Made by a program: the position numbers and the translations under genes. Below are positions 1 through 8,236 of a DNA stretch of 64,000 nt, piece by piece. The stretch covers positions 372,001 through 436,000 of the forward strand of contig CBDCAU010000007.1 in assembly GCA_965214115.1 (NCBI GenBank). Direction: 5' to 3'. Within the stretch, counting starts at the first letter, position 1; each line of letters starts with the position of its first letter. Source of the stretch: Owenweeksia sp965214115 (lineage in GTDB: Bacteria; Bacteroidota; Bacteroidia; Flavobacteriales; Schleiferiaceae). Below the pieces are notes generated by a model, which was not told the origin of the DNA, ran no database searches, and saw only the letters and a program-made list of their open reading frames with translations.

Positions 1-682
1 AAGCTTCGCCTAAAAAATCGTCCAGATTCCCAAAAAAACCACGAGAACGGCCCCTAAAATCTTTTTTTTTAAACTCTTCGGCGTAGCGGCGCGCGGTGTC
101 GCCCACGGCGCCCATCTCGTCGCGGATGGATTTTTCGATGGTGGAAACCGTCACCGGCTCGCCCCGCATCTGCAGTTTTTCGGCGGTGGTCACGGCTTTG
201 GGCGTGATGATCCACATTATGATATAGAGCAAAAACCCGAATCCGCTGAAAAGCAAGACGAGGAAAAGGATGCGGACCCAAATCACGTCAATGTTAAAAT
301 AAGCAGCCAATCCGGCGCTGACGCCGCCGATGATGCGGTTGTCGATGTCCCTAAACAAACGCTTGCGCTGATAGATGTAATCCGTCTGAGGTTCAGCGGT
401 TTGTGCGATGGGTTCTTCGTCCGTCAGATAGTCTTCCGGCTGGCCCATTATGCCAATGACGTGGTCCACGTCGGCCTGCGAAATCACTTCTTTTTCGGGG
501 CCGGTGCGCTCGCGGAACAATTCGGCGAGGCGGGCCTCGATGTCGGCGATGATTTCGCCGCCGCCGCTGGTGCGCGAAAACTGGCGCTTGAGCGTGGCGA
601 GGTATTTTTCGAGATGGAGATAGGCGTCTTCGTCGATGTGGAAAACGAGCCCTCCGAGGTTGATTGTCAATGTCTTGTTCAT
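1..682 (-). CDS. PspC-domain membrane protein, 3' end beyond window
   Basis: The reading frame runs open off the left edge, so the C-terminus is missing (227 codons seen). It begins MNKTLTINLGGLVFHIDEDAY, followed by an acidic, helical N-terminal part. A PspC-like domain (Pfam PF04024 type) follows from about residue 115: the motif IIGGVSAGLAAYF and then a membrane helix (VRILFLVLLFSGFGFLLYIIMW). PspC proteins are inner-membrane proteins linked to envelope stress. The start codon overlaps the stop of the PadR-type gene (ATGA, 679-682), so the two are translationally coupled. PadR-PspC pairs of this kind are common in Bacteroidota and probably autoregulated. The role beyond the envelope is inferred. 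Confidence 0.85.
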   Translation of the reverse strand, partial: MNKTLTINLGGLVFHIDEDAYLHLEKYLATLKRQFSRTSGGGEIIADIEARLAELFRERTGPEKEVISQADVDHVIGIMGQPEDYLTDEEPIAQTAEPQTDYIYQRKRLFRDIDNRIIGGVSAGLAAYFNIDVIWVRILFLVLLFSGFGFLLYIIMWIITPKAVTTAEKLQMRGEPVTVSTIEKSIRDEMGAVGDTARRYAEEFKKKDFRGRSRGFFGNLDDFLGEA

Positions 683-1020
683 TTTGGGGCGGATTTTTCA
701 GTGGTTTTGTTTACGGCTTGCACCAGTGTTTCCCAACTGGTTTTCAATTCTTTAAGCGCCATTTGTCCGGTTTCGGTCAGCGCGTAGTATTTGCGGGGCG
801 GCCCGCCGGTGGATTCTTCCCAGCGGTAGGCGAGGAGGCCGGCGTTTTTGAGCCGCGTCAAAAGCGGGTAGAGCGTGCCTTCCACCACAATCATCTCGGC
901 GCTTTTCAGGTGCGCGATGATGTCGCTGGCGTAGGCCTCCTTGCGCTGGTTCAGCATCGCGAGGATGCAAAGTTCCAGCACGCCCTTCCGCATTTGGGCT
1001 TTGGTGTTTTCTAAATTCAT
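679..1020 (-). CDS. PadR-family transcriptional regulator
   Basis: 113 residues, the normal size of a short PadR protein. The winged-helix signature is visible: KGVLELCILAML, then EGTLYPLLTRLKNAGLL and the wing with GGPPRKYYALTETG. PadR proteins are dimeric repressors that respond to small molecules or envelope state. I chose the ATG at 1020 over the longer frame starting at 1092 because a TAnnTTTG promoter box lies between them (1056-1063). The stop overlaps the start of the PspC gene by 4 nt, so this is the first gene of a two-gene operon and its product most likely controls that operon. Confidence 0.9.
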   Translation of the reverse strand: MNLENTKAQMRKGVLELCILAMLNQRKEAYASDIIAHLKSAEMIVVEGTLYPLLTRLKNAGLLAYRWEESTGGPPRKYYALTETGQMALKELKTSWETLVQAVNKTTEKSAPK

Positions 1021-1055
1021 CGGGTGGTGTTCATTTTTCCTGCCGTTTGGCTTGG

Positions 1056-1088
1056 CAAAGATATAGTTAAAATTAGGTACTATGCAAA
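1056..1088 (-). promoter_or_regulatory. Bacteroidota promoter of the padR-pspC operon
   Basis: Read on the minus strand there is TTG (1087-1085), 21 nt, then TATCTTTG (1063-1056), matching the TTG/TAnnTTTG consensus of the Bacteroidota primary sigma factor. The expected transcript start is near 1050, giving a leader of about 30 nt before the ATG at 1020. Confidence 0.6.
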
Positions 1089-1240
1089 ACAAAGTAGTGT
1101 AATAATTTGTAAGTCGTTGGTCTTTAGGGAGAAAAATTTTAAATTGAGAATTTAGAAAGTCAGAAATGAAGGAATTTGAGAAAAGATTTCATCTCAATTT
1201 GCATTTGGGGAAAACCTTTTTAGCCGGAAATGCAAGACAA

Positions 1241-1278
1241 AAAAAATCCTTCAAAAACTAAATTTGAAGGATTTTTTT
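1241..1278. terminator. Bidirectional intrinsic terminator
   Basis: A 15-bp perfect stem (AAAAAATCCTTCAAA at 1241-1255 with its complement at 1263-1277) has A and T runs on its two sides. It follows the CotH-like gene on the minus strand, and nothing on the plus strand ends here. Confidence 0.8.
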
Positions 1279-1299
1279 AAAGTGAAAAAAGGGGAGGGG

Positions 1300-3087
1300 C
1301 TACTTCACAAAAAACGCTTGGTGGCGCCCTTGCACATTTATATAATAAAGGCCGCCGCGCAGGCGGGAAATGTCAATTCGATTGGAATTATCCACTTCTC
1401 CATATTGCAAGACCTGCCCGCTCGGTGAAGCAATTTGATAGGAAATTTTCTCGTTGCTTTTCTTTTCCACTTTTAGATGATCAATGGCGGGGTTAGGGAA
1501 AACACGGTACAAATCGGTAATGGTTTCCTCGGTCGCATCTTCTTGATATTCAAAGTATTGGTCGAGATATTTTAAGCGCTCCGTCATCCAAGTGTCCAAA
1601 AATTCGCGGTCGGCCTCGTTGAAATCGTAGTTGCCGTAAACCAATTTTTCGCGCTCGTAGATATTGTTTTCCACCATTGTTTCGTGCGCCGCTGCCATCC
1701 GGTTTTGCAGGGCATCATTGCTGAAAAGCCCGCCGCGCAATTCCTTCCAATGCAATTTCAAATCGTCCCATACGCCGCCCGCGTTCAATTGTATCGCGCG
1801 CGCGAAAAACCCATTGGTCATCGTGCCGCCGTAGTCCCAATCCTGCCAACCGTTCCAAGTATTGCCAAAAACGCCATCCAAATCCCACGGCGTGAAAAAA
1901 TACGGGTCGCCCTCATCGTAGCGCGCGGTGTAGAGATTTTTATGTCGGTTGTCTTTTCCTTTCAGCAGATTTACAAAAACATAATAATCGATAAAATTCT
2001 GACGGTCAAAACGTTGCCAAATTTCATCCGTAAAAGTTTTGTCCGGCGCGTTCAACACGAAATCAACAAATGCGTAAAGATTTTTCCATTCTGTGCTTTC
2101 ATCATCATCGGGATATTTCATCTCGTGGCCGCCCCAAATCCGGACTGAATTATCATAAGCTGAAATTCCCTCGTATTTGGTAATCTTCTCCCATTTGAAG
2201 GCTTTGAAAAGTTCGCCGCGTACTTCGTTGTTCTTGAACTTCTTCAGTTCCAACTGTTTGCGGTCCACTTGCTCGCTCAGCATATAAATACCGTTGTAGT
2301 GCCCGTTCAGCATCAGCTCCACCCACTGTAAGTCCGCGCCGGCCTTGGCCTCGGGTTCTTGATTTTGATAATGCAGTTCGTGCAGTTCCAGCCACAGCTT
2401 GTGCGCCGTGTGGCTGCGAATGCGCAGCGGCTCGTTATACAAGGCGTCCAGCACCCAATCGTCGTCGTCGCGCATCGTGCCAAATTGCATATCGCGGTTG
2501 TCATCGCCGGCAGTGTCTTTCCAAAATTCCAAATCGTAGGTTTTCTTCGGGAAAGATTGCGAAAAACCCCCGCGTATTTCCACGCCCACTATGGAGCTAA
2601 GTTGCTGCAAATCATCAGAATACCGAAAGTTGGCCCAACGTTTCGGCTCATTCACGATTTCATTTGGCGTTTCTATGAAAATAATGGGAAGCTGGGTGAA
2701 AAAAAGTTCAAACTCCACCGCGTTTTTTTCCACGATAAATGAGCCGCCGTAAGACAAACTTTTGGGTACTGTTTTGAAACGAAAAACATCACCGTCCATT
2801 GAAATTTTCACTTCATTGAAATTTCCCAAATCTTGGTAATTTTCAATGTTATCTATTTGAGATACAATGATGTACAAAGAATCGTCCACCTGAAAACGGT
2901 TGGCCGGAATTTGGATTTCCACGGATTGGGCAAACCCAAAATGGATGTTGACGGCAAAGCAAAAAAGCAGGACATTAAAAAGAGAATAGAGCTGTTTCAC
3001 AGATTTTATCAATTTGGATTTTGCAAGATAACGATCGAAGAGCAAAGGCGGTTTGTCAAAAAATTGAATTTTGAAAGAGTTACCCAT
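1300..3087 (-). CDS. CotH-kinase family protein with T9SS type A sorting domain
   Basis: 595 residues. A hydrophobic export signal lies at about residues 29-53 (VLLFCFAVNIHFGFAQ), after an unusually long N-terminal stretch. No other Met occurs before it, so the true start could be a non-ATG codon nearer the signal. The middle is a CotH-type atypical kinase domain (PF08757 type): FVNLLKGKDNRHKNLYTARY and FFTPWDLDGVFGN resemble its active-site motifs. The last 75 residues (YRVFPNPAIDHLKV ... GLYYINV) form a T9SS type A sorting domain, so the protein should be exported to the cell surface. CotH phosphorylates spore-coat proteins in Bacillus; the substrate here is unknown. Confidence 0.85.
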   Translation of the reverse strand: MGNSFKIQFFDKPPLLFDRYLAKSKLIKSVKQLYSLFNVLLFCFAVNIHFGFAQSVEIQIPANRFQVDDSLYIIVSQIDNIENYQDLGNFNEVKISMDGDVFRFKTVPKSLSYGGSFIVEKNAVEFELFFTQLPIIFIETPNEIVNEPKRWANFRYSDDLQQLSSIVGVEIRGGFSQSFPKKTYDLEFWKDTAGDDNRDMQFGTMRDDDDWVLDALYNEPLRIRSHTAHKLWLELHELHYQNQEPEAKAGADLQWVELMLNGHYNGIYMLSEQVDRKQLELKKFKNNEVRGELFKAFKWEKITKYEGISAYDNSVRIWGGHEMKYPDDDESTEWKNLYAFVDFVLNAPDKTFTDEIWQRFDRQNFIDYYVFVNLLKGKDNRHKNLYTARYDEGDPYFFTPWDLDGVFGNTWNGWQDWDYGGTMTNGFFARAIQLNAGGVWDDLKLHWKELRGGLFSNDALQNRMAAAHETMVENNIYEREKLVYGNYDFNEADREFLDTWMTERLKYLDQYFEYQEDATEETITDLYRVFPNPAIDHLKVEKKSNEKISYQIASPSGQVLQYGEVDNSNRIDISRLRGGLYYINVQGRHQAFFVK

Positions 3088-3093
3088 TCCTGT

Positions 3094-3816
3094 TTAATTA
3101 TAAGATTTTTGGAGTGTGATTTCACGCTGATCTTCACTGCCTGTCGGTAAATCTTGATAATACGCCGCCGCCGTTTTTCCGCGAAAACTGACTTGGGTGA
3201 TGCTGGTGGTTTTCAAAAAATCACCGCGCGCCATCACCAAATCATTTTCCAAATCCCCTTCGCCCGCCGTTTGATGGAATTTCAAAATTTCCGATTCGTT
3301 TTTTACAGAGGAATTATTCAGCCATTTTTCAAACCACATTTCCCTGTTTTTTCGAGCTTCTTTGGAATACAAAGTGGTAGATGCCCAAATATGAGGTTCA
3401 TTACTGTTTTTGGAACATAATTCATTGCCATTTTCATTATGAATGATTTGGCATAATTCCCTTTGATTTCGTATCAGAAGGGTGAACGGTTCTATATTTT
3501 TAAAATCATAATGGGCATAGAAATCTTGGGGCGACTCATATTCAAAAAGAGCCAGCGGAATGAGGCCGCGCGAGTGGCGCCAACCCGTTTGGAACTGGTG
3601 CGGTTTGCTGCCGCCATTCAGCAAACACACCGCCCAGCCCCGATTGGAGAAAGCAAACCAAGTGCCCTGCGCCTCCAAATCTTTGGGATAAAATACTTGA
3701 TGAATACCGATTTTTTTAGAAACCAGCTTTTGGGAAGTAGGTCGGTCGGCGCGCTCGTCACGGTTGTGGGTAAAGGTAAAACCATCCCGCCAAGGAAGAT
3801 ATGTGAGCGTACACAT
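3094..3816 (-). CDS. NRDE (TANGO2-like) family protein
   Basis: 240 residues beginning MCTLTYLPW with HNRDERADRP at about 17-26, the Asn-Arg-Asp-Glu motif that names the family (PF05742 type, also called TANGO2). Cys2 right after the initiator Met is typical. Family members are cytoplasmic with unresolved function, and the eukaryotic protein is tied to heme or lipid metabolism. The gene ends 6 nt before the CotH-like gene on the same strand, so the two may be co-transcribed. Confidence 0.85.
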   Translation of the reverse strand: MCTLTYLPWRDGFTFTHNRDERADRPTSQKLVSKKIGIHQVFYPKDLEAQGTWFAFSNRGWAVCLLNGGSKPHQFQTGWRHSRGLIPLALFEYESPQDFYAHYDFKNIEPFTLLIRNQRELCQIIHNENGNELCSKNSNEPHIWASTTLYSKEARKNREMWFEKWLNNSSVKNESEILKFHQTAGEGDLENDLVMARGDFLKTTSITQVSFRGKTAAAYYQDLPTGSEDQREITLQKSYN

Positions 3817-3893
3817 TTTAGTTATAAAAACTATACGGAAATTCGTTCATTGGGAATAGCACTTAATCTTTATTTTTCAAGATAAATAAGGGT

Positions 3894-5231
3894 TTAATTT
3901 TCGGATTCGACTGCCTCCTTGTTTTCATCCAGCGCCAATTTTTCCTCCTGCTCCTCCACTTTCTTTACAGGTCTGATTATCAGCCGCATCTGTTTTCCAT
4001 AAGAAAAATAACTCACCACCCAATTAGTGAAAACCACCACCCGGTTCCTAAATCCCACCAAACTGAAAAGGTGCACGCCCATCCAGAGCAGCCAACCGAT
4101 AAACCCGCCAAAATGCGCCTTTCCGATATCCGCCACCGCTTTGTTCCGCCCAATGGTGGCCATCGTTCCTTTGTCATTGTAATCAAAGGCTTCCGGCAAT
4201 TTTTTCCCTTGCCAACGGTCTAAATTCTTTGCCAAATGTTTCCCCTGCTGAATCGCCACTTGCGCCAACATTGGGTGGCCTTTGGGATTTTCGTCGGAAA
4301 TCATTGCCGCCACGTCGCCAATCGCAAACAGGTTTTGATGGTTTCCGATTTGGTTGAATTCATTTACCAAATAGCGGCCCTTTTCAAAATCTTCCCCTTC
4401 TATAAGTCCTTGAATAATAGTTCCTTTCACGCCCGCCGCCCAAATCAAGGTTGCCGCTTGAATATTTTCTTTATCCGTTTCCACGGTCTTCCCGTCGTAG
4501 TTTTTCACTGATGTTTCCAGCAATACTTTCACGCCTATTTTTTCCAAATATTTCTGGGCTTTTTGGGAGGCGGTTTCGCTCATCGGGGGAAGCACGCGGT
4601 CTTGCATTTCCAGCAAATAGATGGACATCAAATCGAAGTCCAGCTCGGGATAATCAGACGGCAAAACGGTGGATTTCATCTCGGCCAATGCGCCGGAAAG
4701 CTCCACTCCTGTTGGGCCGCCGCCTACTACCACAAAATTCATCAGCCGGTCTTGCTCCGCGCGGTCGGGCGAGATGGAAGCGGCTTCAAAATTCTGTAAA
4801 ACGATGCTCCGCAAGTTCAGCGCTTCCGGCACGCTTTTCATCGGCACGGCGTTTTTCTCTACGCTGTCCATCCCAAAATAATTGGTTTCGCTGCCCGTGG
4901 CAATCACCAAATAATCATAGGAAATTTCGCCGATATTGGTCTGCAAAACACTTTTTTCTGGGACGATTTTTTCCGCCTCCGCCATCCGGTAATAAAAATC
5001 GCGGCGTTTGTCAAACAGCCCGCGGATGGGCTGCGCGATGCTGTCCGGCTCCAGCGCAGAAGTGGCTACTTGGTACAACAGCGGCTGGAAATTATGATAA
5101 TTGTGCTTGTCCACCATCACGATTTGGAAGGTGTCCTTCGGGAGTTTCCGCGTAAAATTCAAGCCCGCAAACCCGCAGCCAATCACCACCACGCGCGGCT
5201 TATCTGAATTTGGAATATTGAGTTGGTTCAT
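3894..5231 (-). CDS. ndh: Type II NADH:quinone oxidoreductase (NDH-2)
   Basis: 445 residues. FAD-binding GxGxxG at G18-C-G-F-A-G23, a second dinucleotide-binding motif for NADH (VVVGGGPTGVELSGALAEM, about 165-183), the ATG motif LVIATGSETN, and the FAD-contact motif LFAIGDVAAM near 300. The C-terminal quarter has amphipathic and hydrophobic segments (FIGWLLWMGVHLFSLVGF) that anchor NDH-2 enzymes to the inner membrane. It transfers electrons from NADH to menaquinone without pumping protons. A charged tail ends the protein. A 9-bp inverted repeat lies just upstream in the leader. Confidence 0.93.
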   Translation of the reverse strand: MNQLNIPNSDKPRVVVIGCGFAGLNFTRKLPKDTFQIVMVDKHNYHNFQPLLYQVATSALEPDSIAQPIRGLFDKRRDFYYRMAEAEKIVPEKSVLQTNIGEISYDYLVIATGSETNYFGMDSVEKNAVPMKSVPEALNLRSIVLQNFEAASISPDRAEQDRLMNFVVVGGGPTGVELSGALAEMKSTVLPSDYPELDFDLMSIYLLEMQDRVLPPMSETASQKAQKYLEKIGVKVLLETSVKNYDGKTVETDKENIQAATLIWAAGVKGTIIQGLIEGEDFEKGRYLVNEFNQIGNHQNLFAIGDVAAMISDENPKGHPMLAQVAIQQGKHLAKNLDRWQGKKLPEAFDYNDKGTMATIGRNKAVADIGKAHFGGFIGWLLWMGVHLFSLVGFRNRVVVFTNWVVSYFSYGKQMRLIIRPVKKVEEQEEKLALDENKEAVESEN

Positions 5232-5251
5232 CGAAAGGCGAACGCTTTTTC

Positions 5252-5279
5252 TATAGTAAAGTTTGTAGAATTTACTATA
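5252..5279. repeat. Perfect 9-bp inverted repeat upstream of ndh
   Basis: TATAGTAAA at 5252-5260 and TTTACTATA at 5271-5279, separated by 10 nt, 21 nt upstream of the ndh start. The 10-nt spacing between half-site edges would suit a dimeric repressor or an RNA hairpin in the leader. There is no known match. Confidence 0.5.
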
Positions 5280-5323
5280 AACTACTTCTTTTTATGAGAT
5301 TTGGTAAAGTTTAGAATAACGGG

Positions 5324-5375
5324 GTCAGGCTGAGTGATTTTCATTTTGAGAAAAAGGAAAATTGTACCGAAGCCT
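5324..5375. repeat. 52-bp dispersed repeat, copy 1
   Basis: Starts GTCAGGCTGAGTGA and ends ACCGAAGCCT. The same ends with a different core recur at 6471-6522. It lies in the 3' untranslated region of the NTF2-like gene and touches its stop codon. The arms resemble the GTCAGGCTGAG...CGAAGCC repeats common in Bacteroidota genomes. Confidence 0.7.
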
Positions 5376-5847
5376 AACTCGAATGATCCGCCACAATTTT
5401 CCACTCCCCTTCCAACTTCCTCCAAATCAGCGAATAACTCCCATCCAAAGTATCACTTTCGCGGAACAGATTCCAGCGACCGATGACAAAGGCGTGATTT
5501 TCACCCAGACTTTCAAACCGCTGATTTTCAAATAATAGAGTCCCCATCGCCTGTTTGTCGGGATAGGATTTTTGATAATTTTCCAAGGTCGTTTTCCAGC
5601 CGTAATTCAATCCGCGACTCCCAATAAAAACCAGCGAATCCGATTGCCAATACGGTTGCATAAATTCTTTCAAATTGCCTGAATTCCAAGCGGTTTCTTG
5701 CGCAGCCATTATTTTTCCGATGTCAGATTTCCAATTTCCGGTATGGTAATTCACATATTTTTCATTGCTGGAATCACCGTTGGATTGACAAGAAATCATC
5801 ATCCCAAAAATCATAATAAAAAACAAAAATTCAATCCATTTTCTCAT
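5374..5847 (-). CDS. NTF2-like (DUF4440/SnoaL-type) lipoprotein
   Basis: 157 residues. A lipoprotein signal ends at Cys20 (IFGMMISCQSN). The rest looks like the NTF2/SnoaL fold: helix AAQETAWNSGNLKEFMQPYW, then the strand pattern DSLVFIGSRGLNYGW and the closing GEWKIVADHSS, which is very typical of DUF4440-type proteins. It probably sits in the periplasm or outer membrane and binds or modifies a small molecule; no catalytic function can be assigned. It stands alone on the minus strand between ndh and the DinB gene. Confidence 0.8.
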   Translation of the reverse strand: MRKWIEFLFFIMIFGMMISCQSNGDSSNEKYVNYHTGNWKSDIGKIMAAQETAWNSGNLKEFMQPYWQSDSLVFIGSRGLNYGWKTTLENYQKSYPDKQAMGTLLFENQRFESLGENHAFVIGRWNLFRESDTLDGSYSLIWRKLEGEWKIVADHSS

Positions 5848-5920
5848 AAGAAAACTGACTTTTTTTGATTGCTATATCAACACGGAACACCAAACTCTGA
5901 ACACTGAACAAAATCCAATT

Positions 5921-6427
5921 CTAAACATACCTTTCTTTCAGTACGGAAAGGTGATGAAAAGTATGACCAGCAATGATAAACGGAATACTATTCACTTTAG
6001 CAGCATTTCCACTCGCAATTCCCTGTTTTTCCAAATCGTTTTCGCTGAAATTTTTGAACATTTGAATGATAAAATTCCGCTGTGATTTAAACTCACGAAT
6101 CAATGAATCTCATTCTAAATTTTGACCTGCGTTTACCGCCCAATCATCCTGCTCAAAACCTTGCAAATTTCCGCCGCCCGTCCGTGCAATCCACATTGCG
6201 CGATAAGCAAAAACCAAGTCGCAGTCGATGATGTGGCGGATGACCTGCGCTACTGTCCACTTGCCGTCGGCGTAGGCAAAATCGCGTTTTTCTTCCGGCA
6301 GATTTTCGCAAAACCGAACCAGCGCATCGCCGCTGTCCTGCAAGTTTTGCAGAAAATCCGCTCCGCGTGTTTTGTCGATGTAGCCTTGGTAATATTCGCC
6401 GTGTTCGCCAGCTTCAGGACGTTTCAT
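5921..6427 (-). pseudogene. DinB-family protein interrupted by an in-frame TGA
   Basis: The first part (105 codons, MKRPEAGEHGEYYQGYIDKT ... NAGQNLE) matches the N-terminal two thirds of a DinB/YfiT-type metal-binding four-helix protein, including GKWTVAQVIRHIIDCDLVFAYRA. A TGA at 6112-6110 interrupts it. In the same frame, with no shift, the family's C-terminal part continues (DSLIREFKSQRNFIIQMF ... IIAGHTFHHLSVLKERYV) to 5921. The three expected metal-ligand histidines lie on both sides of the stop (HIIDCD before, HTFHH after), so the short product should be inactive. A single substitution, for example from CGA, would explain it. Readthrough or a sequencing error are alternatives. Confidence 0.8.
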
Positions 6428-6470
6428 TTTGTTATTATTTTCATTTTGATAATCGTTTCGCTAAACGGAT

Positions 6471-6522
6471 GTCAGGCTGAGTGATTTCAAATTTGCACAA
6501 ATTTGAAATCGTATCGAAGCCT
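6471..6522. repeat. 52-bp dispersed repeat, copy 2
   Basis: Shares the outer 14 and about 10 nt with the copy at 5324-5375. Its core is a perfect palindrome: GATTTCAAATTTG and its complement at 6483-6510, around a CA centre. It directly abuts the stop codon of the zinc-ribbon gene and so forms that gene's 3' untranslated region; the hairpin may protect the 3' end or terminate transcription. Confidence 0.7.
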
Positions 6523-6836
6523 CATTTCGATAGGTTTTGCAACCGTTTCTCATATTCCGCATCACTCATATCCCCATTCACCGCCTCACTATTCAAATCC
6601 GCCAAATCCTTTTTCCGCTCAAACTCACTACGGCTCAGTTCATTGGTAAAATTACACACCGGACAATGCTCGTGGTATTTCGTTTTGGTAGGAATAAGCG
6701 GAATGAAAAAGAAACTGATAAAATCAGTCGTTTTCCCCAGCAGCCAATGGCGAGTGTTGTTGCAATTGGGACAAGTTTTGTCCTCCACAGGGCCGACGGT
6801 TTTAGTTTTGGGATGGTAGCCGAAAATGAAAATCAT
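6522..6836 (-). CDS. Small zinc-ribbon protein
   Basis: 104 residues, starting MIFIFGYHPKTKT. There are two CxxC knuckles, C22-P-N-C25 and C58-P-V-C61, separated by a hydrophobic stretch (FISFFFIPLIPT). This is the arrangement of small Bacteroidota zinc-ribbon proteins of unknown role. The C-terminus is charged and helical. It follows the DEAD-box helicase gene by 11 nt, so the two are probably one transcript. A remnant of a second copy of its first codons lies upstream of the helicase at 8195-8236. Confidence 0.8.
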   Translation of the reverse strand: MIFIFGYHPKTKTVGPVEDKTCPNCNNTRHWLLGKTTDFISFFFIPLIPTKTKYHEHCPVCNFTNELSRSEFERKKDLADLNSEAVNGDMSDAEYEKRLQNLSK

Positions 6837-6847
6837 AGCGTAAAATT

Positions 6848-8161
6848 TTAGTCCAAAATAGTAATCCGAACCTTTTTCTTTTTTAGACGAGAATTGTTCA
6901 ATTTTTCTACCAGTTCCGATGCTTTTGAAAAGGGTACAGAAACATAAGCACTGTCTTGTTTCAGTTCAATGATTCCCAATTCATCTTTTTCAAGCTTTCC
7001 TTGCTTGAAAAATAGACCTGCAATATCCCCTTTGGAAATTTTATCTTTTCTGCCACCCGAAATGTACAAAGTTTGCCATTGCGGTTTTGCAGATTTTTGT
7101 TTCGATGAAACTTCGATTTCTTCGGCGTTTTTTATAAAATCCGGCAGCCGCTCATTTTTTGATTTTAAAATGTAGGCAGTACCGTTTTCGTGCATCCGCG
7201 CGGTGCGCCCATTCCGGTGGGTAAATTCATCTTCCCACATCGGCATTTCATAGTGGATGATGAAGTTCATTTCGGGAACGTCGATTCCCCGTGCCGCCAA
7301 ATCGGTGGCAACGAGCAAGCGGTGCGTACCGTTTCTAAATTTCAGCAAGGCGTGTTCGCGCTCCATTTGTTCCATTCCGCCATAAAAACAAGTATGCCGA
7401 ATGTCCTCGTTTTCTAAAAAATCACTTACTACCTGAATTGAGTCTTTTAGATTGCAAAAGATGATACCATTTTTAGCTTCTAAATGATTGACTAAATTCG
7501 CTAAAACCTCCAATTTATTTGGTTTAGGAGATGCCACAATTTTTATCGCTAAATCACTTTTTTCTTCCTTTAAAAAGTTCAGTTTTTCAGGGTTTTTTAA
7601 TCCCACAAATTCAGGGATTTCCGCTTTTTGAGTGGCCGAAGTCAGAATCTTCTTTTTTAACGCGGGCAAGGCATTCACGATTTCCATCATTTCCTTTTCA
7701 AAACCCACTTCCAAGGATTTATCAAATTCATCTAAAACTAATGTGTGAATGTTGCGCAGTGAAAGTGTCCCTTTTCTGAAATGGTCGGCGACGCGGCCCG
7801 GCGTTCCAATCAAGATGGCTGGCGGATGTTTCAGGTCCATTTTGTCCTTAAAATTCGCCCGTCCGCCATACACGGCATTGGTTTTAAACCCGCTGCCCAT
7901 TTCACGCGTCACTTGTTCAATCTGAATCGCCAACTCCCGCGAAGGCACGAGAATCAGCACTTGCACTTGTTCCAATTCCGCGTCCAATCTCGAAATTATC
8001 GGCAGCAAAAAAGCCAAAGTTTTCCCCGTCCCCGTCGGCGATAAAAGAATAATTTCGGAATGCAAAAGGATGGCTTCCTGCGCTGCCGTTTGCATCTTAT
8101 TGAGCTGGCCGATGCCCAGTTTCGCCAAAATTTCTTGCTGGTTCTTGATTTTCTCTGCCAT
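6848..8161 (-). CDS. DEAD-box ATP-dependent RNA helicase with DbpA-type C-terminal domain
   Basis: 437 residues with all helicase motifs: Q motif, Walker A SPTGTGKT (41-48), PSRELA, GTPGRV, motif II DEFD (144-147) in place of DEAD, SAT (175-177), ARGIDVPE and HRNGRTAR. A C-terminal domain of about 75 residues (WQTLYISGGRKDKISKGDIAGLFF ... KVRITILD) resembles the DbpA RNA-binding domain, which directs DbpA to 23S rRNA. A role in ribosome assembly is therefore likely. The DEFD variant keeps both acidic residues. The gene has a TAnnTTTG box only 4 nt before its ATG, so the mRNA may be leaderless. Confidence 0.92.
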   Translation of the reverse strand: MAEKIKNQQEILAKLGIGQLNKMQTAAQEAILLHSEIILLSPTGTGKTLAFLLPIISRLDAELEQVQVLILVPSRELAIQIEQVTREMGSGFKTNAVYGGRANFKDKMDLKHPPAILIGTPGRVADHFRKGTLSLRNIHTLVLDEFDKSLEVGFEKEMMEIVNALPALKKKILTSATQKAEIPEFVGLKNPEKLNFLKEEKSDLAIKIVASPKPNKLEVLANLVNHLEAKNGIIFCNLKDSIQVVSDFLENEDIRHTCFYGGMEQMEREHALLKFRNGTHRLLVATDLAARGIDVPEMNFIIHYEMPMWEDEFTHRNGRTARMHENGTAYILKSKNERLPDFIKNAEEIEVSSKQKSAKPQWQTLYISGGRKDKISKGDIAGLFFKQGKLEKDELGIIELKQDSAYVSVPFSKASELVEKLNNSRLKKKKVRITILD

Positions 8162-8165
8162 CGGG

Positions 8166-8173
8166 CAAAGCTA
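8166..8173 (-). promoter_or_regulatory. -7 box of the helicase gene, adjacent to the start codon
   Basis: On the minus strand TAGCTTTG is followed by CCCG and the ATG. With a transcript start about 5-7 nt after the box, transcription would begin at or next to the start codon. No convincing -33 TTG is visible. Confidence 0.5.
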
Positions 8174-8194
8174 TGTCAATGTATCAATGTGGCG

Positions 8195-8236
8195 TGGGGG
8201 TTTGGTTTTGGGTTGGTATCCGAAATCGAAGATTAT
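8195..8236 (-). pseudogene. Remnant of a duplicated zinc-ribbon gene (5' end only)
   Basis: On the minus strand codons 8236-8195 read IIFDFGYQPKTKPP. The intact zinc-ribbon gene at 6836 begins MIFIFGYHPKTKTV, so 10 of 14 residues are identical and the DNA is clearly alike. There is no start codon (ATA) and no continuation. The fragment overlaps the end of the DUF5615 gene by a few bases and lies in the promoter region of the helicase. Confidence 0.6.

Noticed and set aside
7720..7732. DEFD instead of DEAD in the RNA helicase as an inactivating change
   Set aside because: Both catalytic acidic residues remain and all other motifs are intact.
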